From Dacryopinax spathularia (lineage: Eukaryota > Basidiomycota > Dacrymycetes > Dacrymycetales > Dacrymycetaceae), in the NCBI GenBank assembly GCA_037974965.1, contig JBBPFI010000004.1, positions 620,001 to 684,000 on the forward strand: DNA of 64,000 nucleotides. Reading direction: 5' to 3'. Positions 42,851 through 54,600 of the stretch are shown here, piece after piece (position 1 is the first letter of the stretch; each line of letters starts with the position of its first letter). The notes under the pieces were generated by a model. That model was not told the origin of the DNA. It searched no databases and saw only the letters and a list, made by a program, of their open reading frames with translations. The translations under genes and the position numbers were made by a program.

Positions 42851-43294
42851 GGACCACCCGAGTAGAAAAGCTTGTCTACCTTTACTCATGCATACTTGCA
42901 TTGTATCTGTCTCCACTCTCCTACGGCACGTTAATGCATTATCGCAATCACTCCTAGTCCGTCTGAGCGGTCATTTTGAGACGGTGGCTGGCCCCTACGG
43001 GTGCGCGATTTCAGAAGCCTTTGCAGAGCGACGCGTCCCGTAAATGACTGAGATCTGCCTCCGGAGCGCGACGTATTATCTGTGCGCTCACCACACACCT
43101 CTCGCGAGGACATCCTCAGCCTGCAACAACCAGAGAGCGAAGGCGAACCAATCTCTGCTGGCTATACCTGTGCAACGACCTCCAATACCCGAGCTCACAT
43201 ACCTACAGTATCGTCTGTCTAATCCTGCAAAGTTTCTTCCTCCTACCCGAGTTCGCTGCACACCCCTCTTGGCCCCTTTTCGCTTGTTACCCTA
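42851..43294. other. Intergenic, TOM40 3' UTR and kinesin promoter
   Basis: No coding feature was recognised; pyrimidine-rich near the kinesin start. Confidence 0.4.
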
Positions 43295-46200
43295 ATGTCC
43301 TCCAATAACATCAAAGTCGTCTGCCGGTTCGATAGCACTTCTGCTCACCCAGGGCACACGCTGAATTTGTCCCAGGTTTCGGCCGCAGAACTCGCTAGAG
43401 ATCAGGGAAGGAGGAGAGGTAGTGGTTGGGTTCGATGACAGCCTGTCGACGGTGAACCTCCGCTCGTCGACAGCACTATCAGGACCGGAGAAGGATGGAT
43501 TCACCTTTGATCGTGTGTTTCCCATGGGGACGAAGCAGCACGAGGTGTTTGATTACGGAGTAAAGGGGTGAGCGTGACTTGGTGACATATGCTGAATTAT
43601 TGCTAACTCATCGATGCAGGATCGTGGAGGGTTCGTATGGTTCATTCTTTCTTGAGCGACAGCTGACAAGTGTTCTTTGCTTGCAGATGTAATCAATGGA
43701 TACAATGGTCAGTAATTACGCTTCCCATCGGAGGCGTTTCTGATCCCTCTTCTGTTTGAACAGGCACAAGTAAGCTGTTTGACGTGTCATGCTGGTTGAG
43801 TCTAACGGTCCATAGTATTCGCATACGGCCAGACTGGGTCTGGGAAGACGTTCACGATGATGGTATGCTATCTCTGGAACACAATGCAACCTCTGCTCAC
43901 GGTTTTCGTAGGGCGCGAACATTGACTCAGACGAGCTGAAGGGCATCATCCCTCGGATCGCTGAGCAGATATTCTCCGCGATCCAAGAAGCCCCGCAAAA
44001 CATCGAGTTCTTGGTCAAGTGCTCATACATGGAGATATACCTCGAGCGCATTCGGGATCTTCTCGCTCGTGAGTCGCATATGTGGTCTGCGAGAGCCTGC
44101 CTAATTAGAAATATCAGCACAAAACGACAACTTGCAGATCCACGAGGAGAAGAACAAGGGTGTTTACGTTAAGGGGCTGGTGGAGGAGTACGCGACCAGT
44201 CCAGAGGCTATCTACGAGCTGCTGCGGCAAGGAGGGCTTGCGCGTATGGTAGCGGCGACTAGTGCGTATGCCCACATCTTGCGCTATTCGCTGTTCTAAG
44301 CTTGGAGCAGACATGAACGCCGAAAGTTCGCGATCACACTCCATCTTCCTTATCATCATCAACCAGAAGAACCTGGATACCGGAGCACAGAAGTCTGGCA
44401 ACCTCTACCTGGTTGATTTGGCCGGTTCGGAGAAGATAGGCAAGACTGGCGCGACGGGCCAGACGTTGGAGGAGGCGAAGAAGATCAACAAATCGCTGTC
44501 TGCTTTGGGGATGGTCATCAACGCCCTCACTGACGGCAAAGTTAGTCCTTACAAGTCTCGCGAAGCAGGTTACTGACTGTTGGAGTAGTCAACCCACATT
44601 CCATACCGCGATTCCAAGCTCACCCGTATCCTGCAAGAGTCGTTGGGCGGTAATTCCCGCACGACACTCATCATCAACTGCTCCCCATCCTCCTACAACG
44701 AAGCCGAAACGTTGTCGACTCTTCGGTTCGGCATGCGAGCCAAGAGCATCAAGAACAAAGCCCGAGTCAATGCTGAACTGTCGCCTGCCGAGCTGAAGCT
44801 GCTCCTGAAGAAGGCCCAGACTGACAATGCGGCGTACCAGAAGTTGATCTCTGAATTGGAAGCTGAGCTAGCAACCTGGCGGGCCGGAGGCCATGTTGAT
44901 CCTGCCAACTGGGTGAAGGGTCTGGGAGCTCCGGCTAAGAAGGCACCGACACCCTCCACCCCAGCACGGCCAAGTACGCCGATGAACCCATCGGTCGAAG
45001 GCCTCCGGGGTGACGTCGACAGCCGACCGGATACCCCTACTGTCGTCGGTCTGGATAAGGACGAGCGTGATGAGTTCCTGAGGCGGGAGAACGAACTGAC
45101 AGATCAGCTCGGCGAGAAGGTGCGTTGGTCCCCTCTCTCCTTAGCGAGCCTCTTTGACGATATCTCGCTAGGAATCACAACTGTCGGCTGCCGAGAAGGA
45201 GCTTGCGGAGTTACGAGCGGAACTGGCCGCACTGCGTGGTGATGCTCCACCTCCTTCCAAGGTATGTTTCTGGCAGTCGAGGCGCTACAGAAATCTGACG
45301 GATTGCTCAGGAGGCTTCACTTCCTGCCCATTCTTCTGAGCTTATCGAGCTTCGTCTGGAGCGCGACAGAGTTGCCTTCGAGAAGAAGGAGCTCGCCCTT
45401 GCCCTCGAGGACGAGAAGCAGAAGAATGCGGAGCTCGCTGCCCAAGTGGAGGACCTCAACAAGGTCGCTCTGCAAAGCAGAACTCGCAAGACCTCTCTTG
45501 CAGAAGGGAAGGAAAGGAAGAAGGCCGAACTGATGGCACTGATGATGTCCAAGCTGGAATCAGTGCGTCTCACTTGGGCCCTCCAAATCCTATATTAACT
45601 GACTTCGTGTATTAGCATGTTGGTCTGTCAGATAAGGACGAGCAGCTGCAGGCCACCCTGGCCAAGCTGGCGGCGATAGATAGCGATGATGCTGTCCAGA
45701 GTTTGACCCTGGATGATGTATCGCTTCTCCGACGCCAACTTACGGAAGAGCATGAAGCCTTGCGCGACGCGACGGAGAAACTCCAGCAACTACAGGAGGA
45801 GAATGCTCTTTTGACAAAGCGGCGCCAAGATCTGGAGAGGCATAACGCTCAGATTGAGGCTGATATGGAGGATGTCTTCGGTACGTTCCCGATTCGGAAT
45901 TGGTTTGACACAGAAACTCATGCTTGTTTTCCAGCTAAGTATGAAGCCAAGGAAGGACATGCTGATTCCGCCTACGCTGAGCTGAAGGTCAGCTAGTAGT
46001 CCGCATACCTACAGGATTGTCGATCTGACTCTGCTTAGTCAACCCTCGAAGCGCAGTTCACCGCCAAGCTGGAGTCCCAGCAGTCCGAAATTGAAGAGCT
46101 GCAGACACAGCTGGAGGCGAAGACACGAGATATTCGCAACCTCAGTGCGGAGCTCGACAGCTCCAAGGGCATCAATGAGGAACTGAAGGTACGTTTTGTC

Positions 46201-47169
46201 TCTTGAATAGGTCCGGGATCATGCTGATAGACATCCTTGCAGCGGGCGTTTGAGGCAACCTCTGCTGGCCTTGCGGGAGGCAAGGACCTGGCTGAGACAG
46301 CTAGGGACCTAGAGAGGACGAGGAAAGCTATCGCTGCGCAACTGGCTGAATTTGATAACACCAAGAAAGCCCTTATGCGCGACCTGCAAGACCGTTGCGA
46401 GAAGGCGAGTTGTTATGGTTTCGACCGCAGTGGCCCCGTTCTAACTTGGAACAGGTCATTGAGCTAGAAGTACAGCTCGATGAAATGAGGGAGCAGTACA
46501 GCAATGTCATTCGCAACAGCAATACCAAGGCACAGCAGAAGAAGATGGCTATTTTGGAGCGGAACTTGGAACAGGTTTCGCTCATCCAGCGGCAGGTTCG
46601 TGTGCTGGGTACTTTTAATGATGCCTATATTGATGCTTCCATAGCTGGTGGACCAAAATGCCCTCCTGAAGCGCGAAGCTGGTGCATCAGAGCGCAAGCT
46701 GATCACCCGCAATGAACGCATAGCAAGCCTGGAAGCTCAACTACGCCACGCCATGAGGGAAATTGAGGACCGCGACCGGAGGTACGCCGAACAATTCCGG
46801 AACGTCTACCAGGCGACCGAGCACCTGCGATGTGAGTCCTGACGTTATTTCTCAAGCATTGAACTCATGAGACGCGATCGATTATCAGCTGCACAACCAA
46901 GTGCTCGTATTGCGAAACCCCTCCGCGGAGGCGGAGGAGGCGGGAACGCTCCCATCAACGGTGCGCTCTCACGGCTCCAAGGCGAGGATACCAGGTGAGC
47001 GGCAAACTTCAGCTACATTCGAGTCGCGACTAATGTTTTACCGCTTTTGCCAAGCTCGAACGCGTCTCGTAAGTTATTTCTTGTAATATCACAAAAATTC
47101 ATCTGACATACCGATGATTCAGCGAGCAAACAACGGGCGTCGTGGTTTTTCAGCGCGGCGCGATCCTGA
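43295..47169 (+). CDS. Conventional kinesin-1 heavy chain
   Basis: Many small exons. [11 protein letters not shown] joins [14 protein letters not shown] across an intron with a weak GTTCGA donor. The motor domain has [14 protein letters not shown] (P-loop), [13 protein letters not shown] (switch I), [14 protein letters not shown] (switch II) and [20 protein letters not shown]. The neck [14 protein letters not shown]-type segment ([20 protein letters not shown]) is that of fungal KHC. Long coiled coils follow to about 46.8 kb, with a conserved tail [13 protein letters not shown]. The last exon gives [14 protein letters not shown], matching the SSWFF-type ending of fungal kinesin-1. It is a plus-end microtubule motor that carries vesicles and dynein. 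Exon borders in the coiled coil are approximate. Confidence 0.93.
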
Positions 47170-48199
47170 TCGTTTCACTCGGCTGAGGCGGTGCTCGGAC
47201 CGCACTCCGTTTTTCTCCATTCTCCTCCGCATCAGTTCTAGATCGCACATTTCTCATATCCCATACGTATCACGCCTCATACCCATGCCGGCGGTAAGCC
47301 GTATCTTGGAGGGGGACCGGCTGTAGTATAGAGATCGCCTCTATTTTGATATCAATCGCAAAAACTATTTGCGTGCCGCGAAGATTGCCAATCCATTTCC
47401 ATTCCTTCGTTGTTGCCGCAGTCATTGCGTTGCCATCTGCCGCTGCCGCGGAAAACGGGTATGTACACCAGCCAGGATACTTTTTTGACGGACTGTCAGC
47501 AAGTCCTCCCGGTACCTTGATGCCGTTAATCATTAAGGGTTTGACCAAAGGTCGCTATGGAATGATGCCGCGGGCGCCACACGTCGCTTTGAGCGGGGAC
47601 GACGGGTTCTTTCTAAAGTGAACAAAAGGAAGCGGCAACGTGATCGATACCGCAAACACGGGAAGGCCCGATATGAAATGTTGCTTCCGGAAGGTTCCGC
47701 TAAACGGAGGCATCTTCGCACGCGACAGAAAAATCCCAACAACGCGTTGACCAAGTCAGGCTGCCTTTTTGGGCCGGCCCTCTCCAGCTCTCTCACTCTC
47801 CTTTCTCCATAACCATCTCTCTTTGACAACACTCTAATACCTCCCTTTAGTACCCGCTCTTTATAATTCTTTCGATTCCCGGTTCATAGCCATCATCGTA
47901 GCTCACCAATACCCTCCCGCATATCCCGCCGCGCGACGCGTAACGCTTGGTCGCTTGGTCGCGTCATTGGCCTAAGACCACAGTCTCAACCACCCACTAC
48001 CAACTTTCATCGCTGTATGTAGAGGAACCGCCAAGAGGATACCTGCACATAACTTGGCGTCCTATACCTCTTAACGGCCTCAGTCGCTCATTTATCAACC
48101 CCCCTGCGTCTCGATCGATCACCGCTCGCTATCCCTATATTACTTGGCCAACAACGCTAGTCATTATACCTCGATCGGCGCTTGCTGCAGTATTCTGCG
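47170..48199. other. Intergenic, no gene recognised
   Basis: About 1 kb between the kinesin stop and the Pumilio start. Open frames on either strand begin with non-ATG codons and lack domains. The 3' half is a pyrimidine-rich promoter-like stretch. Confidence 0.4.
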
Positions 48200-51100
48200 A
48201 TGGCAACTGCAGACGGCACAACCTCCAGGAAGCCCTCCGGCTCCTCCACGCATTCGGTAGGCCATTCGCCTTCTCAAACGAGTATGCCGCTTGTCTATAT
48301 CATTATTTGCTTCAACTGAAACGATGCAGGTTCTCGAAAGCTTACCCCATCGAGCCTGGGAGTGGGCGCAAATGGGTCACTCAGCGCACTGAACAGCTGG
48401 CAGGTGAGACCGGTCTTCTTCATTCTTCTGTCAATGTCTCGGAGGAGAGTCAACCTTCGATACTTCGCCTTCATAACGTCATAGCTTCTGATGCCTGATC
48501 ACATGATGCTAACAGTCTCCCATGCAGCATCCACGACAGAGGCAGGCGACAGCGGCGCCTGTCATGTCGACCCTGGCACCTCCAGACATCGGCGATACTG
48601 GCTTGAACATGCACACGCGCCGCATTGTCAGTGCTGGTCAGGCAGAAGATGAGGCATTGCGTAAATCTGCCGTAAGAGGTCCGGGTGCGCATGTGAGATC
48701 GTTATCTCAAGCTTCTTCTCCACAGGTGCGATACGACAAGGACGTCAGTGGACTCTTTCAGACGACGCCCACCAAAGGTCCAACAACGGTGAATCCCTAT
48801 CCTGCACCTCCCTATGCGTCCCTTCACGGCCCAAGTACGGAGAACGGATCAAATGTGGCGAAATCCATGGACGACGTGGCTTTGACCTTCAGTAGCTTAC
48901 AGCTTACCGAAACGTACGACCACGGCGCCGGGAACCGGCTGCAGAATTCTGCGACCCTCGCACAGCAGCAGGTCGGCCTCAGCTCTGTGCCCGCGATGCC
49001 CCTGCCTACACTCCAGCTGGGAAACGGCAACAGCACGTCCTCCGGTGCGGCTGTGGCCATGCAGCCATCGCGCCTTCAATATCAGTTCTCGGCTCAGCCG
49101 GACTTCAACGCTTACTATCCAGCATCACCCGTCACTGACGTCTTCACCTATCCCTACGACGCCTTCCGCAACTCCCCGGACGCTAACATGTACGGTGGCC
49201 CTTCGGCAACAATGGTAGCGGCACGACCGGTGATCCAGTCGCCTCAGCTGGGCATGATGCACTCGCCCTTGATGGAAGCACGGTCGCCCACAGCTCTGTT
49301 TTTCCCAGATTATACTGGCCCAGCAAGAGCAGCGCCGCAGTTTTATTATCCCGGTACACCCCTCCATCAAGGCATGATGTTCTCGCCCGGGCCCATGCAC
49401 AGCGCTCTCGCTTTACCCAATACACCTGCCAACCAAATACCCAAGGTCAAAGGTGGTACGGACGTATGTCTACGCAACTGTCTCATTGGGTCTGTCTAAC
49501 GCCCCACCGTAGATCAACGTCCAGCAAGCGCAGCACATGTTTCAGCGCCAATCTGCTACCATGAATGCGATGCGTTCACAGGCGGGATCTCAAATGTATC
49601 AGCAGTTCGCGTCACCCATGGCTATGCCCCTTCCAATGCCTGGAGCAGCGGCGCACCAAGCAGGTAATTCAGCCAACCTGCTGCATGCAGGTGTAGGGTA
49701 CAATCGTGGCCGGAGACCGGAACGTCAAGATCTCAATAACGGCGTCCGAAGTCCCTTATTAGAAGAGTTCCGGGCAAATAAGACGAGAAAGTGGGAACTG
49801 AGGGTCAGTGTCGTCCTCTTTTTGCTTCACTCGGTTCTGATGGAACGAATCCGTCAGAATATCTACGGACATGTGAACGAATTCAGCGCGGATCAGCATG
49901 GTTCTCGTTTCATCCAGACGAAACTGGAAACAGCTACCCCGGAGGAAAAGCAAATGGTATTCGACGAGATTCTCCCAGGCAATGTTATGCCACTCATTAC
50001 AGACGTCTTCGGCAATTACGTGAGTCTTATCCGTGCATACGTTTTGGTCAAATCGCTGATATCACTGGCAGGTCGTACAAAAGCTCATCGAGTACGGTGG
50101 CGATGTCGAGCGAAATGTTGTATTCGAGGCCATGAGGGGTAACTTCCTGAATCTCTCCCTGCACATGTACGGGTGCAGAGTCGTGCAGAAGGTTCCCCAA
50201 TCCCTCGCAAGGCCTCATCTACCTACTGACCTGTGTGACAGGCGATAGAATATATAACTTCGGATCAACAAAGCCAACTCATTGCTGAACTCGCTCCGGA
50301 CATCCTTCGATGTGTTAAGGATGCGAATGGCAACCATGTTCGTAATTGGGGTCACGGGTGCTCTATTTCAGCCACTAATCGCCGCTCAGGTTGTCCAGAA
50401 ACTGATTGAGCGTGTATCCCCGGAGAAACTGACCTTCGTGAATGCCTTCCAGGGCAAGGTTGTGGAGCTGTCCACTCATGCGTATGGCTGCCGCGTCTTG
50501 CAGAGGTGTCTCGAGCACCTCACTGAAGAGCAAACGCGTCCTCTCCTAAACGAGCTACACAATAACACGACGCTGTTGATGCAGGATCAGTTCGGCGTGA
50601 GTATAGCTTCGCCCTCGCACTCTCTGTATATGGCTCACATATTCCTGCAGAACTACGTTGTCCAGTTTGTTCTGGAGCATGGTCAGCCTGAAGACCGCGC
50701 CCGTGTTATTGCCGCCCTGAGGGGGCAAATGCTTCACATGGCCAAGCACAAGTTCGCTTCGAATGTATGCGAGAAAGCGCTGGTCACTGCCGATTCCGAT
50801 TCTCGCCGTCTCCTCATTGACGAGCTCATGACGCCGAAAGCGGATGGAGTCAGTCCTGTACAGAGCATGATGAAGGACCAATTCGCCAGTAAGTTGTTAC
50901 AGACATCGGGCTGCACCTGCGACTGACAATGGGAAAGACTACGTTCTGCAACGAGCCCTCACCGTTGTGGAAGGCGATCAATTGCAGGCCTTGGCGAGTC
51001 GTATCCGGCCTCATCTGGGTAGCATGAGGAAGTTTACTGCTGGGAGCTTCAACAAGCATCTCACTGCTAGTAAGCAAAGACCGAATGAGATCTCGCTATC

Positions 51101-51222
51101 GCGCTAATGTTGTTGCAGTCGAACGTCTACTCAACGAAAGGTGCCCGGTGGTGCCCCAACCCTTAATCGGCCTGCCCGTGGCCCAATCATTCGTACCTTC
51201 GCCTCTGCGATCCACTCTCTGA
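48200..51222 (+). CDS. Pumilio-family RNA-binding protein (Puf3-like)
   Basis: Start [20 protein letters not shown], spliced to [13 protein letters not shown], with a long disordered N-terminus rich in Ser, Gln and Pro. The C-terminal third has eight PUM repeats from [19 protein letters not shown] to [14 protein letters not shown]. The base-reading triads in repeats 1-8 are HGSRFIQ, GNYVVQ, GCRVVQ, GNHVVQ, GCRVLQ, GNYVVQ, ASNVCEK and ANYVLQ. By the established PUF code these read UGUAUAUA, the Puf3/Pumilio site. Puf3-type proteins repress or localise mRNAs, often for mitochondrial proteins. The gene ends [11 protein letters not shown]. The exact ortholog group within the PUF family is not certain. 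Confidence 0.93.
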
Positions 51223-51693
51223 GTCACCAAATCCCCTGCCATATGAGCTGCACCTCATCCCAATGTATTGCTGGCTTCATCACGGACATACTTTTTCCCA
51301 TCTTATTCGACATCTTCACTTAAGCCCCAAATCGCGCATACCTTTCGTACATAATTCTCCTGCATCTTGATTCCGACCCACACTGTTCATCCGATATACC
51401 TTGTCACTTCTATAATTACCTACCCACCTTTTTTGTAATTCGACTACTCTAGCCATTTGCCTCTAGGTAGAACCAGTTCTGAATCCAATTAGTTTGATCC
51501 ATGTTCATCGGTAGAAAGAATCACGATCTCCACGTCGGCGGCGGGAGCATTGCTGAAGCGCGTAACGCGCCACTGCGTCCGTTCCGAGGCCCATGGGCGC
51601 ATCATCCCTGTAGGGCGCTCACCGACCAGACTGAGGCAGTTACCCAAACCCCTCTCTAATTGTTTTGCGTCGATGGTTGCTTTCCTCTAAAAC
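51223..51693. other. Intergenic, no gene recognised
   Basis: 3' UTR of the Pumilio gene and promoter of the SEC16 gene. No structure was noticed. Confidence 0.4.
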
Positions 51694-54600
51694 ATGTCTA
51701 CGACAGAGAAGCAGGACGAAGACGTCGCAGCTGCGGCTTCACTCTTTGGCAGCGCCGACTCCGCCTCCGACCCATTCTCGTTCGCCGACGTTGCCAGCCC
51801 AAAAGAGCCCGAGCCGCATACAGAACACTTTGCGGCCTCAGATCCGGTCGCCGAGCTCTTTGGGCAGCAGGAAGGGCACGCAGCACACCAAGAGGACCTG
51901 TTCTCGGGCTCTGGGGAGTTTCCTGCGACTCAGGAACACGAGGCTGCGGGTTACGAAGCACCTGCAGACTACTCTGGATATACCGCAGCGTACCAACCGA
52001 GTGGGGAGACGTTTGCTTCTGGGGGCGATCAGACAGAGCACACAGAGGACTGGGAGCAGCAGGGATACTGGGATGAGCATGGGAATTGGCAATGGTATGA
52101 AATAGCAGGTCAAGCATCTCACGAAACTGAGTGGACAGCTGGTGCGCGAATGAGATTCTGCTTCTGGTATCGTACTGATCTCATAACCAGCACAACCCCA
52201 CCAATTCGCAGGTGAACGCGCACCTCCTGCTTCCACTAGAGTATACCAGCCAAACCCAGCCGCCGCCGCCGGTCTATCACCACAGTACAACTCGTATCAA
52301 CCCTTGCCGACTACTACCCCAGTGACCACGTATACCCCGCAGATCGCGGTAGCGGTTCCCCTTCCTCCGACATTCGCTGAGACACCGGGTGTCGAGCCGA
52401 CTCAGGCACCTGCGACTAGCTCATGTTCCACAGGCTTGGCTTCGTCGGCGTATTCAGCGTATGCGCCTGCCCCATCCGCTTACACTCCCGCTGCTGCACC
52501 GTCGCCCTATGCTCCTCCTCCAGCCAGTCACACTCCGACTGCTGCGCCGTCCCCATACGCTCCACCACCTCAGTCGACGTACTCGCAGGCGGCTGTACCA
52601 GCGTCGACGGTCCCCCAGCGGCAGTCTCAATCGGCCATCTACGCCCCAGCGGCGGCTTCGGAAACCTATGATCCCTATAAGCCCACCGAAACCTCGAAGT
52701 TGCCCCCTGGTCCGGCGCCTAAGCCAGCGGTCAGACATGTGCGATCGAGCAGCTCCTACGGGTATGGCGTGTATGATCAGCCGCCTCCGCCTGTCAAGGC
52801 GGCGCCGGAGAAGAAGTCGAGTGTACAGTCTGCAATGACAGTGAAGAAGACGCCGAATGCGTACGATCCACCTCTACCCCCCAGCCGCTTTACACCCCGA
52901 CGGCGCGAATTCGGGCTGGTCTCGCCTACCAGCTCCGCGGGCATGAAAGGCCCAGAACTGTATCCTGCAGGCGGCGCGCCGATTTCCTCCCCTCCCCCGC
53001 CTCCCCCTGGACCTCCTCGACGGCCAGTTTCTCAAGTCGGACCTCCTCCCTTTCCCGCGGCGACAACCCCCATCTCCCACCCTGGGCCTCCTTCGCCGCA
53101 AGGATTCAGCTTCTATGCCGAGCCCCCACCCTTCGAGCCTGCCGCGGCTTTCGATTCGTTCGAGATGGACAAACCGCCGCAATCAACGCCTTTCCTAGAA
53201 CAAAATGGTTTTGCCGAAGAAGACCCCTCTATCGAGCGCCTCAATCAAAACTTCGATTCGCATGAAGACGGCGAATCGCATGCCTGGCCTTCAACTGAGC
53301 CAATCTTTTCGCCTGAAGAGGAGCCAAATTGGGGATATCCTGCGGCGCCCTACCCAGCTCTTCATGAAGAGACTTCCGAGCTTCCGGGTCAGGTGGAGAG
53401 TGAGGTTAAGTCCAAGAATGGTACGGAGGACATCAAACACGGCGAGGAGGGCGTACCAGAGGAGCCAGTCATCAGTGGCGAACACGCGCACGAAGATCAG
53501 AAGCGGTAAATCTTTCATATGTGCGCAGCGTAGGATATCTTTTGATGCGCTGTTTAGGAACTCCTTCGAAGCTCCTCCTGATCTGCCCGCCGATGCCAGC
53601 CAAAACTATGGCTTCGATGACATACCCACGTTCGGAGATGCAAAAGCTGCGGAGTACGATTATGGTTCGTTTGATGCTTTTGCCGGCGAACCGTCTCTGC
53701 CACCCATTGCTGAAGCCGCTGTATCCGATTCTGGAGAAGGATCCGATGCTGGTGGGAAAGTGCAACCCGAGCCATATCAGCCATATGAGCCCTATCGGCC
53801 GCAATGGGGAACTTCGCACGATACTCACGGTGACTCGAACGGAGCGACTACTGGCACCTTCGAATCATCACTATTCACAGATGAACCTTTAGAGGACACC
53901 CGACCTGGCTCTGTCGGCGCTTCCGAGCCTGCTCCTAATACCGGATCAGTCTATGACCCCTACGCGCCTGCGCCACGTTCACGGGCACCATCGGGTCCTG
54001 CAGGAACGCATTTCACGATACCACCGCCCCCGGCTGCAGATCTGAGCATTCCAGAGTCAAGATCTGGTGACTTATCTGACTACGGAGGGGCGTACACCTC
54101 GCGACTCAACTATAACGGGGCAACGCATGACCCCTACCACCCGACGACGGGGCTGGCGCAATCTTCGTCGATGCCGTCCGTATATGCCGGTGAAGGCGAT
54201 GTATCCCAAGCGCCTTCTCTCTATGCCCCGTCTACGTCGAGATTCGGCACGGACGATCCGCTAGGTCGAACGACGTCCTCTGCTCCAATAATCTCTTTCG
54301 GGCTAGGTGGCAAACTCCTCACTTGCTTCACAACTCCATCTTCTTCGATGCCCGGATTGGTGAAGCCCGGTGCTCGTGCCGTTTATATCAGACTCTTGCA
54401 TAACGTGATACCCGCCTCCGCCCTCGAGTCGTCCACAACCCCATTCCCAGGACCACTGCTCGGTGATCCGTCCTCCACGTCCCTCACGGGCTTCAGTAGA
54501 ACAAGCACAACTACGGGGGCCAAATCAAAGAAAGCTTCAGTTATCAAGTACTTGGAAGACCGAGCAGCCGAGATAGAGGGAGGACTTGCGTACTTGGCTG

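Noticed and set aside
47270-47621. Overlapping frames of about 90 codons on both strands between the kinesin and Pumilio genes
   Set aside because: Both begin at TTG rather than ATG and have no domain; the plus-strand one has a mildly hydrophobic start but no other support.
53205-53556. Alternative frame overlapping the Sec16 disordered region
   Set aside because: Only the part after about 53,557 (SFEAPPDLP onward) belongs to Sec16; the earlier part is a shadow of the previous exon.
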